A stretch of DNA of 64,000 nucleotides from Phoenix dactylifera. Lineage: Eukaryota; Streptophyta; Magnoliopsida; Arecales; Arecaceae. Both the position numbers and the translations under genes were made by a program. Positions within the stretch are counted from its first letter, which is position 1. Each line of letters starts with the position of its first letter. Below the pieces are notes generated by a model. The model was not told where the DNA came from and made no database searches. It saw only the letters and a list, made by a program, of their open reading frames with translations. Below are positions 34,675 through 46,409 of this stretch, in pieces. The stretch is from positions 248,001 through 312,000 of the forward strand of contig NW_024067841.1 in assembly GCF_009389715.1 (NCBI RefSeq), read 5' to 3'.

Positions 34675-35066
34675 GAAGAGGACAAAGTTTGTGGCTTCCA
34701 TTAGTTGGTGAATTGGACTTTGGTGTGTAGGTCTAAAGAACGAGAAGGATTGAGGATTAAAAATGTTGAGCAAATCAACTTAGCATTTTTTGCAAAATGG
34801 GCTTGGAAGTTTTTGCAAGACATCCTCTAACACACTGTTTTCTCCTATTGAAAAATCTAGCATTTCCCTCAAGCCAGATGGCTTGTAACATAAGAAATTA
34901 TATCTAACACCATGCACATCATGTCAACAATGCACTATAAAAACAAATTGAGATGAGATGCTTGGTGGAGCAATTCTACAGGAGCATGCAGCACGAAGTT
35001 TATAGATAGTTAGTTGGCATGGTGCACATCATGCAGGGGATAATTTCTCCTGTAACACCCCTTTCA

Positions 35067-36376
35067 CATGCATCAGGGCCCTTTGTGCAGTACACAGGCA
35101 ATGATCCATGTCTTAGTTTGAGCAGTAAGTCTTGGATCTACGAGTCTCTGCTCGATTTGCCCATTTACATACTCGAGGCCCTACGGAGTACGTCATGCAG
35201 CCTCCTCCATCTAAAAAAGTGGGGGAAAAAGAAAAGGCCGGGGAGGTTTTTTTTGGGGTGGGGGAGGGGGATGAGGTTACAAAAATAGTCAAAACTTTGA
35301 CTCCAGGTTCGCAAGCTCCTGTCACCTGCCTTTCTACAAAACGCATGACGGCATGAGAAAGCCTCATCCTGGTCAACCTCGCAACACTTGACATTTAGTC
35401 AAAAAAAGCTATTGTAATTTAATAAATTTCTTGAGGGTAATATGTCATTAGAATTGATGCAGCTTATAGAATTTATTTCTATCGGAAATTAGTTGATTAT
35501 GGAGTTAGCAAATTAGCAATTTTTGGACTTGATGAATTTTTCATGTAACGCCCTAAAGCATTTCCCAAATAAAAATATCTTAAGTTTGTAAAATGCAAAT
35601 TAAGCGATTTGTGTATGTAAAAATTTTCTTTTGCTTTAAAACAAATAAAGAAATTGGAAGCGTGCGATTTTCGTTCCAAGACATTTATGCACCCGAATGG
35701 CGTGGCAGCAAATAAAAGGCCACTCGTGATGGCTTTGCACCTCTGCGGCAATCAATTTTAAGAATAGCATAGTTTGGCCGTCAACATTAGATTAGCTATC
35801 AGCTATACGGAGAAGACCATACCATCTTGTTCAGCGCCATGGGTTGGTCCCCATGCACTTATCATTGATGACTCCTGTCCTCTATGAGACGGGCGGGCAG
35901 TCACTGCTCTACAATATTCAGAGACTAGCATGAGGATGTGGCTCTTTTCAGGTCTCCCATGTCTACCGAGAGGTGAACAGTGCAGCCAACTAGGTGGCCT
36001 TCTTCACGGCTTAACATTCTAGAGGGTTCCTTTGGGAGAACCAAGCGTTTGCTCCTCTCTGTCGGTTTCTCTTTTTAGATTTTGTTTGCTGCACTCATGT
36101 ACGTATGCTGTGAGGCACCATTGTACTAAAAAAAAAACACCGACTACCGCTGCTGCCGCTGTGCATGCAACATCATTGCGTTGCCCTGGAAATTCGTATG
36201 CAAAGCTCGTCATGTCTTTGTGTAGTCCGTAAGATCCGACACTAACTCCACCCCAAATGGGATATTGTATTTGTGAGCAAACTTGATCATTTGGACTTGG
36301 CTCACCAGGCTTAATCTCTATCAGATCATATTTTATAAATCTTAATCTCTATCAGATCATATTCTTACTAATCCAT
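35067..36376. other. Spacer without recognisable gene, copy B
   Basis: This is the counterpart of 758-2055. The position matching the SINE target of copy A (about 35050-35066) is intact. No coding is supported. Confidence 0.55.
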
Positions 36377-37623
36377 AAGCCTGTTAACGAGCCAAGCCGA
36401 GCCGAGCCCGAGCCTCACCAGGCTTGGACTTGGCTCGTTTCACAGAAGCTCGGGCTTGAGCTCGGTACCGAGCTCTGTATTGGGCTCACAGAAGCTCGGG
36501 CTCGAGCTCAGTACCGAGCTCTATATTGGGCTCGAGCTCGGGCTTGCTTGGCAAAGCAAGGGCTCGAGCTTGGGCTTGCTTGGCAAAGCAAAGGCTCGGA
36601 CTTGAGCTCGTAAAGCTCGTTTCAATTACGAACTCAAGCCCGAGCTCAAGCCCAATACAGAGTTTGGTACCCCCAGAGGGAGAGGACGGTGAGGTCAAAA
36701 AGTTGGAGAGATGGAGGAAGGAGGTGCCTAGCGGGGGTTCGGCGTCGGGGTCTTGAGAGAAATCCGAGGCGAGGTGGGTGAGGACGAGGAAGTGGTCATG
36801 GCCGCCGCGCCGACCCCAGATGGCCAGGCGGTCGCAGCGGAGGAAATCGGCGAGGTCGCGGCCGTGGAGGGCACTAGAGTTGAAAAGGGGCAGATGGTAG
36901 AGGAGAGGGAGGGCGTCAAGGGTGGCGTAGTACGGGGTTGAGGCAGGGGTACTCAAGGAAGCGGCGGTGGAAGAAGGGCTCAAGCATGTGGGGGTCGGTG
37001 TGGTACCAGCTCCGGGAGCAGTTGTGGGTGCGGGGGGCGAGGCCGTGGTTGGTGAGATAGGGATAGGGGCAGAAGTTGCTGTCGTAGTAGAGGGGGAAGG
37101 CATTGCAGGATTGGAGGAGGTTGGTGTTGAACAGCGGCGGGATGTCGTGGATGTGGATCCATCATCCTTCGCACTCTGTCCGCTGATGCGCCTCTTCTTC
37201 CTTGATGACGGCGTCTTCCTCCTCCTTTTCTAATAATGGAAGGCCGCCGCCGGTTTTGGAGGTGGATCGGGCTTGGCAGGGGACGAGGAGGAGAATAGAG
37301 AGGATGAGAGAGATGATAACAAGAACGGAAGGGCAAGTCATGGACGCGAACGAGAGGGAGGGCCTTGGCCCTTATGTTGGAATCGTTGGATGCAGGGTTT
37401 CCATGTAGTAAGATCCAGATCTGACCGCCCACGGTTCTGTCGATGGCGCGATCTCGACTGTCGGATCCCGAAGCCGCCCCCTCATTTGGTCGTGTTATGT
37501 CACGAGCTCCGTTTGGGCTCGTGAGCTGCTCGGGCTCGGGCTCGGGCTCATTCGACTAACGAGCTGAGCTCGAGCCAAGCTTTTACCAGGCCGAGCCCGA
37601 GCAGCTCGCCTCGTTAACATGCC
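36377..37623. mobile_element. MULE-like (Pack-type) transposon, copy B, both ends present
   Basis: The left end reads CCTGTTAACGAGCCAAGC and the right end, on the minus strand, GGCATGTTAACGAGGCGAGC. These are imperfect inverted termini followed on both sides by GAGCC/GCTCGG repeats. A direct repeat TACTAATCCAT flanks it at 36366-36376 and 37624-37634, an 11-bp or shorter target duplication. The interior is a host GT47 gene piece, with no transposase. MULE is the best fit; a hAT relative cannot be excluded. Confidence 0.78.
36680..37341 (-). pseudogene. Captured GT47 gene fragment, copy B
   Basis: This is the counterpart of 2228-2890. It starts on the minus strand at 37341-37339 (MTCPSVLVIISL) with a hydrophobic anchor, then LEKEEEDAVIKEEEA and a diverged CEGWWIHIHDIP stretch. 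Further on it reads YYATLDALPLLYHLPLFNSS, FLRCDRLAIWGRRGGHDHF and DPDAEPPLGTSF. It is more altered than copy A in the N-terminal half and slightly better in the GRRGGHDHF stretch. Frame is not kept and the C-terminal half is missing. Confidence 0.75.
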
Positions 37624-38394
37624 TACTAATCCATTCTTCCATTTTTAGATAGGATCTTAACTCTTTTTGGATTCTGTCTCTCCGACTCTACACATGAGAG
37701 AGGTGTTGAGGAATAATAATCTCATATTGGATAGGCTAACAATTCTTGTGGCATTTATATACTATTGAGCCTATCCATCTAAAGGTCCGAGTTTTTAGAT
37801 CGGATCAGAACATGGTATTAGAGCCTACCGATTCTTCTTGCCTATCAAAATTCTCATGCTTCCACTTACTAATCGTGTTGCCCCCATCTATTTAAACACA
37901 TGGATTTTTAGATATGATAGGTAATTATCAAAGCATCCATGACTTCAAGTTGCCTTTGTTTGTAGAATAAGAAGAATTAGAATAGAAAAAGTTATGCTAC
38001 TTAGCGTAGATGTGCCATAAATTAATCCTATTTGTCCTGTAATTTGTAGAATGATGTTGGTCGGAGATTCTTTTTTTTCGCAAAAGAAAAAATGTAAGCA
38101 TGGATAATTGCTTTATGATATAAGAGAAGTTTATCACAATTTTTCTGGGTAGCGTTGACATAACTATTCCTCGCCCATGCGTGCTTTAGAAATAAATGCT
38201 ATCCTAGCGTTTCGCCTGTAGGAAGGCACATTCACATGAAGGAATATGACTCGGGCGACTACAGCGGAGTCTGCATACTAATAGACAGGTTTATACAACC
38301 GAACTGCCGTCTTGGTTTTCCAGGCATAGTTTTAACGGGAGCGTGACCGAGGAATTATGCGTAAGTTCGAGTTTCTTTTTAAAAGGGAAGCTAA
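37624..38394. other. AT-rich spacer, copy B
   Basis: This is the counterpart of 3183-3965, with no gene visible. It runs straight into the ACS-B upstream region because the LTR-like insert of copy A is absent. Confidence 0.5.
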
Positions 38395-38399
38395 GCGCC

Positions 38400-39235
38400 A
38401 CTCAAATTTTATTAAAAGCAGGCGAGTTAATTAGTAAATAAAGGATCGCTTGCAGAAATGTTAGAACAGTGGTCGCACGAACTCCTGAGAACAGAGCTAC
38501 CGGCCATCCACGAGAAGAAATGTTTTAATAGAAGGATCGCTTGCAGAAATGTTCGAGTTTTCAATATCCAGCAGATGCTTTTAATAGAAGGACGGCATCC
38601 ACACGAAGCAGTTCCAGCCACCGGCCATCCCTTCTTAGCAATAATTTCACCAGCTGCATAACTTCGAGTTGTAGGCAACAAAACCTCTTCTGCACTCTTC
38701 CACGAAATCAGTGGTGAGAGCTGTACTAAAAAAAGACAAGAAAGAAAAATAGTGGTGAGATTAACCTTCCCACAGAATCAACACCTCAAAACACCACCAG
38801 TGCGCGGTCCCCACCAAGGAGGCGCAGTCTCCCTTCTATCGTCAGCGCCCTCCTCAGAATTCCGTGTTCTCCGCCTCGCTCGCTTCGCACGAAGCTTCTC
38901 CCATCCCGGATTTCTTTGTTTCCTGGTTACGATTGCGACTAGGCTTTTGAAAACGCAGCCGGCATCGTACGATTTGTTTGCTGTTATTCACGTAAATTCC
39001 ACGCCCTCTCACGTTTTCCATTTTAAGGCAGACCCGACTCTCAAGGGTGACGGGTCCCTTGGTTGAGCCCAAACATTCTCTGGTCCACGTGTAGGATTTC
39101 AAAGTTAAAAGAGTCTTTGCTTCTGAGCCCTATAAATTCCTTTCCCGCCCGACCATATGCACAAACTCCAAAATTCTCAAGTCTCGCGCTCTGTTTCTCA
39201 CATTCATTACACATTCACACATTTGAGTTTTAGTG
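38400..39235 (+). promoter_or_regulatory. ACS-B upstream region and 5' leader
   Basis: A TATA box, TATAAAT, lies at 39131-39137, about 100 bp before the ATG at 39236. A perfect G-box core CACGTG is present at 39086-39091, about 40 bp upstream of the TATA box; copy A has CACCTG there. G-boxes bind bZIP and bHLH factors, so the two genes may be regulated differently; this is inference. Confidence 0.6.
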
Positions 39236-41844
39236 ATGGAGTTCGATGCACCAAACTATCCACTTCTTTCGAAGATGGCAACCAATGATGGCCACGGCGA
39301 GAAATCGTCTTACTTCGACGGGTGGAAGGCTTACGATAGCGATCCATTCCATCCTACCGAAAACCCAGAGGGAGTCATTCAAATGGGTCTAGCCGAAAAC
39401 CAGGTAAGAACATATCCAGCAGCAGTCATCTCGATACCTCGCTGTACGTAATTTCAATCACAATCGCAAAACCAACACCATCCACCCACTTAGTTGCAGA
39501 GCATATCCATATTCTCATATGCTGCGGACTATGCTCTATAGGAGTACAAGAAGCACCCATCCAGTGTTCGGGTTGTATCTTTCGCACGAAAGAATGATTC
39601 ACCTTCTTCCGCCACGTGAACCGTTGGATCACACAAAGCCCGCTTCAGGATCTTTGCTTGAAGAAAGAGGTTGGAATACTTTGACATCTAACGGTTGACG
39701 TCGCAAAAAAAAAAAAAAAACAATATGCAACCCGAACCCCAATCCAAGTAGCAGTTGTTGCACATTCTTCTGTTACTTAGGGTCTCTGTTCGATAATCTC
39801 AAAGTAATCTTCGGGTGTCCTACTCATAGGTGTTTTTTTTTATTTATTTACTTTTCAGCTTTGCCTGGATTTGATGCAAGAGTGGATTAAGAAGAACCAG
39901 AGGGCCTCCATTTGCACTGAAGCGGGAGTTTCAGAATTCAAAGCGATCGCAAATTTCCAGGATTACCACGGCCTGCCTGAATTCAGAGAGGTAATTAACA
40001 AAAGCGCAGCTTTTTTATTGCTAGCATAATGATTTGCTTATCTTGTCATGAATGATGTCGTCAAGTTTGCAAAGATGCATCGAGTCCTTGCAAAAGGTTT
40101 TAGCTTCGGAAGTTTTCAATGGAGTTATCCAGCATAAAAACCAAAAATTGTCTTAAGAGTACTCCTACGATGATTGAAATCTTGATAGTGATTTAATGGT
40201 GGTCTTGTCCGTAAAAGTTAGTAATTGTTGTTGCTTTGTGGTTGTAATGCGAAATGACTAATCGATGTGATTTGTCGAAACTTGCAGGCCATTGCCAAGT
40301 TCATGGGGAAAGTGAGAGGAGAAGGAATCAATTTTGACCCTGCGAGGATAGTGATGAGCGGTGGAGCTACCGGGGCTGCCGAAATATTGGCCTTTTGTTT
40401 GGCTGACCCTGGCGAAGCATTCCTTGTTCCAACGCCATATTATCCAGCGTATGTCGTATAAGCTCCTCTATATATATTTAAGTTTTGATGTCTATCACAA
40501 ACACGACATAATCCTACTTCTTTTTTTTCTTCTAAATGGAAATCTTCCAAGGCTGATGATATGGTAGATACCAAGACATTCTGGTTTACGAGTCTAATAA
40601 CAAATGAAAATTCAACAAAAATATTTCTGGTTATCCTTTTTTCTTCTTATATATATATGGACGAAAGCGGTATTACTAAAACCTCATTTATATTTAACGT
40701 AGCCATATTTGTGGAGAGGTTTGAACATTTTGCAAGTCTATACACTGCATATCTAAAACCTACTCGCAAATGGTATCTTGAAACTCAATCATCTTATATT
40801 CATTATTTGCACAACAATATATAAAGCTAAACTTACAATTCATGTATCATGTTCAGATTCGATCGAGACCTCAGGTGGAGAACAGGAATCCAGCTCTTTC
40901 CAATTCACTGCGAGAGCACCAATCATTTCAAAATCACCCAGTCCGCACTTGAATCTGCTTATGAGAAAGCCCAGCAGGCGAATATTAGAGTTAAAGGGGT
41001 CTTAGTAACCAACCCATCAAATCCACTGGGGACAACCTTGGACAAAAAAACACTAAGAACCTTGGTCAGCTTCATCAATGCCAAGAGGATCCACCTAATC
41101 TGCGATGAGATTTTCGCAGGGACCGTCTTCAGCGAGCCCAGATTCGTTGGCGTCTCCAAGATACTCGAAGAGGATCCTAATTGTGACCAAAGCCTCATCC
41201 ACATCACCTACAGCCTCTCCAAGGTCCTCGGCCTCCCTGGATTCAGGGTTGGCGTGGTCTACTCCTACAATGATACAGTGGTTCGCTGCGCTCGTAGGAT
41301 GTCGAGCTTTGGACTAGTCTCCTCACAAACACAATACCTGCTTGCCTCCATGCTATCAGATGATGAATTCACAACCGAGTTGATAGCAGAGAGCAGGAGG
41401 AGGCTATCGAAGAGGCACGAGATCTTCACTTCTCGGCTTGCGCAAGAGGGAATCCAGTGTTTGGAGAGCAACGCCGGGCTGTTCTGCTGGATGAACTTGA
41501 AAATGCTTCTCAAGGAATCCACAGTTGAAGGAGAACTCGAGCTGTGGCGCAGGATAATTGACGATATGAAGCTCAATGTGTCGCCCGGTTCCTCATTTCA
41601 TTGCAGTGAACCTGGGTGGTTTAGGGTATGCTTTGCCAACATAGATGACGAGACCATGGAAGTTGCCCTTCAAAGGTTCAAGTCATTTATGCGCCGGGCG
41701 AAAAAGAAGAGGTGGCAGAATGGGCTTCGCTTAAGCTTTCCTCGGAGGTTTGAGGGCATGACCACCATGACCCCCATGACCCCCATGACCCCAAGCTTAT
41801 TGTCACCGCACTCTCCTGTTGTTCGAGCCACCACTCCAGCTTAG
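39236..41844 (+). CDS. ACS: 1-aminocyclopropane-1-carboxylate synthase, type 1 (copy B)
   Basis: This gene has the same four-exon plan as copy A: 39236-39403, 39859-39990, 40288-40448 and 40857-41844, giving 482 aa. Exon 1 lacks 12 nt (residues QLPR of copy A) and the tail has one extra MTP unit. Exon 3 is identical by eye to copy A, and exon 4 differs at about ten sites, including VSKILEE for VSEILEE and RRAKKK for RQAKKK. The PLP-lysine motif [32 protein letters not shown], the RLSF site and the SP/TP-rich tail of type-1 ACS are all present. As in copy A, DEIF and SLSKVLG replace the usual DEIY and SLSKD(M/L)G. Exon 2 has NQRAS and VSEFK where copy A has NPKAS and VPEFK. All borders are GT..AG. 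It looks intact and should make ACC from S-adenosylmethionine. Confidence 0.95.
39568..39742. mobile_element. MITE in ACS-B intron 1
   Basis: The left end is GTTCGGGTTGTATCTTTCGC; the right end on the other strand is GGGTTCGGGTTGCATATTG. It occupies the same place as the element in ACS-A intron 1 but has diverged and carries a 16-base A run. Confidence 0.65.
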
Positions 41845-44614
41845 TAGTATAGCTAGTGTTGTGGAGGATGAAGGCACCAAGGACTGTTCTTCCGCCAATT
41901 GTTAGAGTATTTCAAAATTCTAAGCCTATTCTTTTTTTTCTCTTGTATATTTTTTTTAGTCTCACATTGAAAATAGACGAAGCCTACGTGCGCACGAGCC
42001 CAATGAAAGCCCAAGACAATTTGGCAGATCTGATCAAAAAACGGGTTAACCGGGTGTCCCGATCGATCACCACGCGCACGGGGGAAAATTGGCAGCAAAA
42101 AAGGAAAAGGAAGATGAAAGGCACATCATAGTAATTATTGGTTATTAGAAAATAAGATGGATAAATATTTTTTGATTATTAGAGCCGCAACGGGTTCTTT
42201 CAAGAAATATGTATCGTTCTTTCCTCCTTTCCTTTATCAAGAAAAATTGTAACTTTTTTTTTGAGTAAAACTACTGGAATATGTATTTTTTAATTCTACA
42301 AGGAATATGTTAGAAAATACGGAGGAAAAGAAATTCCTTGGCTCTCTGTTTTCTCTGTAATGGTGAAAAGGATCGTGTTGACCCATGTTTTAAAATTTGA
42401 CTTGGAATGAACCATGGACTGGAGATGGAGAAAAAGTAGCACCCAATCCCAATCAAATCTTCTTGGTTCCTCAAAAGGATAAAAAAAAAAGAACCGTGGA
42501 AGTCACAAGAGGAAAACGGTCAACAATTAAGAAACCTACTCTGCAATTGATAAGAATAGAAGACTCCCCTTCCAAAAAAGATAACAATAGAAGACTCAAA
42601 CGTCATAGCACTGCAGCAGAAGTTTTATATGTTTCGACTTCTTATCCTGCTCCGTGGAAATTTTTTGCTTGCCTCAAATAATAATAATAAATGCTAAGAA
42701 TTGCAACCCAAAAGCATTGGCCACGTTGGAGAGCTTTCATAAAGTATGTGCTCAAATAGAACTCTCCGATGTCTTGAACGATCCAAAAACCCAACCTTTC
42801 TAATAGTCGCGAAGAAAAAGCTTAGTGGATTACTTTACAGCATCTATAAAGTTTAGACTCCTTATGTTTTTCCAAGCCCGAGGATCCTTGCATTGCTTGC
42901 ACCACAAAACTTGGTGTAGCGCACAATGGCCGCCATTAGAAGATGAAGGCCATCAAATAAAGCATGCCATATATGACACATAAGAGTATTTTGTTTGATG
43001 GTTGTCCATCTTTTGATAGCGGCCATCGAGCATTGCACTGAATTTTATGATGCAAACCATGCACCGCAAAAAATTCGTGCTCTTTTTTAAAGCTATTTGG
43101 TAAAGTCTTTTGGGAACTTTCTATTGAACCTTATCACCATTCTACCTTTCCAACAATACCTACCCTCAATTGTTCTAATATTAACCTCCAGAAGAAGATA
43201 TAGTATCTGTTCCAAGGCGACTGCTCTAACTTAAATCCTTCAACTTGAACTTGTGAAACTACTCATCATCCAAAACTTATCTATAACTCACTTGAAAAGG
43301 ACTCGTGGGCAAGCTCGTCGCTATTTCTGAACGTCCCTTTAGTTCTCGATGATAGTTAAAAAAGTTGTAATCTTATAAGATACTGTTGTGTCATCATAAA
43401 TTCAAAACTAGACAATACCGTTGATCTTCTTTGAAATTGATGTTGTCATTTGGTATTTCTTGTACTGGTTTATTTTCATCAACTGCAGCGGGCAGCGTCT
43501 GCCATAAACCTCACATGGACATGGTCAGATTTTCTCTCCCGAACAAAAGAGAGAGAAAGATATTGTCCAAGATTCTCTGCAATCTTCTTAAGCCTCGCCA
43601 GTAGTCAATGCTTGTGCTCATGATATTGAACATTTCGTCCCCCCCTCTCACACACACACCAACCACATGGCGCCATGTGCATGACGGTGCACCACACCGA
43701 TCACATGCATGCATTCCCATGGGCTCCATCCATTGTCTGCTCATCTCGATGATTGGACCACAGGAATGCAGGCATGTGATTGGAGTGGTAATTTCATGAA
43801 TGTAGATGTTCAACCAACATGCCAAAATCATTTTTTTCAGGCATTATACTTTTAGGAATCATTTTTTAGAAAAAAAATATTTCGATTTTTTTTTTTTTTG
43901 AAAACCAAACGAGGCCTAAATAGATTGTGTTATTGGAAAGCAAAACTATATATCATGGAACGTTGACCACCATCAAAGGATGAACCATCAAGCCTATGCC
44001 CATGAACTGTCTTAGTTGAATCCATGTTTTGAGGATGGTTATTTATGGCCGTACAGGATTCTAGGTACCGTACGCAGAGGATGCGTGCTCATCGTGAGAA
44101 CCTTAAGACTGACAGATTGAAGCACCACGCGGATTCTTCACACTGATCTTCCTGTCTCCTTTTGCCCCCACTTTCTCCAACCAAGATGCCAGCTAGCTCA
44201 GCTAAGCCTGGTTGGCAACCCTCCCAGGAGTACAAATCAGTCAAACAACTAGGTTTGAAATCTCTACTATTGAAATCTAGGATTCGGACCGTGTTTAAAC
44301 AATTGAATCAATTGATTTCTCTTCCAATAGTGGTGTACTTAAAAAGCCATTTAGAGACATAGATGGAGCACATTCTACCAAAAGACAGCACACAAATTAG
44401 GGTTCCAAGACGGTACAAGAAAGCTGTTTTCTATAAGAGCATTATATGACTTTCAGATGGGACCGACCCCTCAAAATATCAGTGGGGTTATATTAAATCC
44501 GGTAAGAGTCGGGCACTGCCACCCATCCGTTCCGGATAAGATTTACTTCCAAGCGAGGAATGGCACCAAAAGCCACATAAAGTGGCACCAAAAGCAAGAG
44601 CTTTTGGGCAAGCC
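41845..44614. other. Spacer between ACS-B and the PAM68-like gene
   Basis: 41858-42200 is unique to copy B and takes the place of the ACS pseudogene of copy A. It includes a tagtctcacattg word like those near plant LTR-derived repeats. From about 42200 to 43733 the sequence matches copy A again. 43734-44614 is single-copy in the window, with no gene visible. TATA-like words occur near 44430-44450, shortly upstream of the PAM68-like start. Confidence 0.5.
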
Positions 44615-45163
44615 ATGGAGACTCTGCTTCACCAAGTGGCACTGCCATCGCCTCCCCACATCACAAGAGCTTCTTCATGGATGAATAGAAGCCCAGTTCC
44701 CATCCGTCCCACAAGTCCTGTCCATACGCTACTCTCAAAGAAAAGAGCTAAAGAGTCGCAAGCCCAAGGCAGAGGATTCGGAATAACAGTCTCAGATAAG
44801 AACAGAAGGCTAGAAAAAGCTGATATCAACAACAACGCTCCGAATGATGGAGATGACGAGATACCCCCAGATGTGTTCGATAGAATGATACGTCGTATGC
44901 TGTTCTCTGTCGGGACCCCAATGGCATTGGGCATTGGCCTGTTGTACGTGCTAAGTTTGCTCAAGAAAGGCAACCTATGGGAGGTGCCTGGATGGCTGCC
45001 GTTCCTCACCATCCTACTCTCTTTCGGGACGTCGGCGATGGGCATTGCTTATGCTACTCTGACCACCAGCTGGGATCACAACAAGGAGGGTTCCCTTCTA
45101 GGATGGGAGGAAGCCAAGAAGAACTGGCCTGAGCTGTGGAAAGAAGAAGATGACAAGAGATAG
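44615..45163 (+). CDS. PAM68: PAM68-like (DUF3464) chloroplast membrane protein
   Basis: The gene is a single exon of 182 aa. The first ATG in frame, 44615, gives METLLHQVALPSPPH, a basic, Ser/Pro-rich N-terminus fit for a plastid transit peptide. The C-terminal part is the family signature: DDEIPPDVFDRMIRRML (about 80-96), a first membrane segment about 95-116, WEVPGWLPFLTIL, a second membrane segment about 127-149, then TSWDHNKEGSLLGWEEAKKN and WPELWKEE. PAM68 in Arabidopsis is a thylakoid protein that helps assemble photosystem II, and relatives in cyanobacteria share the two-segment core. I assign it to this family from remembered motifs. It could equally be the PAM68-like paralogue rather than PAM68 itself. 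An acidic stretch NNNAPNDGDDE sits before the core. The neighbours show no functional link. Confidence 0.85.
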   Translation: METLLHQVALPSPPHITRASSWMNRSPVPIRPTSPVHTLLSKKRAKESQAQGRGFGITVSDKNRRLEKADINNNAPNDGDDEIPPDVFDRMIRRMLFSVGTPMALGIGLLYVLSLLKKGNLWEVPGWLPFLTILLSFGTSAMGIAYATLTTSWDHNKEGSLLGWEEAKKNWPELWKEEDDKR

Positions 45164-46409
45164 ATTTTTGATGTAAAATATTGTGATTCCAAGTTTATGC
45201 TTGTAGTGCTGAAGGTTCTCTTCTATGCTTGCTCCTTTACAGAGCTTGTAGGCTCAACTGAAATGGACTAGGAGTTAAAGAAGAAACCTAAAATATGAAT
45301 GCTACTACTCCCCGGAAGTTTTTATGATCCCAGCTGGCAAGAGAAAACATAACCATCTTAGCTATCAGCCTCTTCAGCATATACGAAATCTTTGGGGTCG
45401 ATCAGTATCATGATGAACCATATTCTTATTTAGGACCAGCTGTCACTCACTCAATATTGAACACCAAGAAATTAACCGGGGTTTAGTCCATCCATTTAGG
45501 ACCCTCCTCCTCCTGAGGTTCTAGTCTTGCGATAGGCTTCCTATACTTGAAGATGAAGTGATTAGAAAAGCTAGCAGATGTCAAACAAGATACAGGAGGG
45601 CTCAAGATGAAGCGTTCCATGGAAGGACAAATTGTCCAAACCTAGTAAACTAGTTGTTGCGATGCGTACATATCGAAGTCTCGGTTAGCCCGATGGCACG
45701 TCAAATGCCCACAACCTAGCTGCTTCACCTTTTGGACAAAGGCAGTGGAAGACTGGAAGGTTGGCTTTTTCTTAAAACAAAATCCATTATAATAAGCTGT
45801 AATTGTAAATCCTGTGTAAAGGCCACCCTAGGTCCAATCTTTACATGTGGATGAACTTGGTGCTGTTCATAGCATTTGTACCATAATATATAAATCCTGC
45901 AAATCCTCTATAAACCGAGTGATGATAGAAGACAATGCGCTATCAACAAAGCATCAAGAGGAGCCATGGGAATTGATGAACCTTTGTTATGCCATCAAGC
46001 AGCAAGAAACATTTTCCAGCAAAAAATCAATAGGAAATGATTGGCAATGATCTAAAATATAAAATACGCAGGCTAAGATTGCAATACGGTAGTCCAATTA
46101 GAATGAGAAAATAAAGGCAGTACAATTTCGATGTTTAAGTGAGGCAGCGCACTCAATAACAGTAAAAATATCAGGCAGAAAACGGGAGCCAAAATTTAAG
46201 AAGATGCAGATTGAAGTTGATACAAAAACTAGGACATTGTTTAAATTGAACATCCAAGGACATGGATTCCCACACAAACATATTAAAAATTGAATGACTT
46301 GCGGCGTAACCGATAGGAAAACGAACACAAAACTAAGAGCAGTTGGTTCGCTTAAGCATTTCTCACAAATCACAGGTAACCTCTTTTTTTAAAAAAAGTC
46401 ACAAATAAC
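45164..46409. other. Spacer between two convergent genes
   Basis: It lies between the PAM68-like stop and the AN stop codon, with the two genes pointing at each other. It should hold both 3' UTRs and terminators. No other coding is supported. Confidence 0.6.

Larger units (their letters stand above)
34675..43733 (+). repeat. Segmental duplication, copy B
   Basis: This copy matches 1-11652 in the same orientation. It lacks the SINE, the solo-LTR-like fossil and the ACS pseudogene, but keeps the left terminus of the GT47-carrying transposon that copy A lost. Unique sequence at about 41858-42200 takes the place of the ACS pseudogene. Similarity ends near 43733 in the word gggctccatccat. Confidence 0.93.

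Noticed and set aside
44629-45045. Minus-strand open frame of 138 codons
   Set aside because: It is antisense to the PAM68-like gene.
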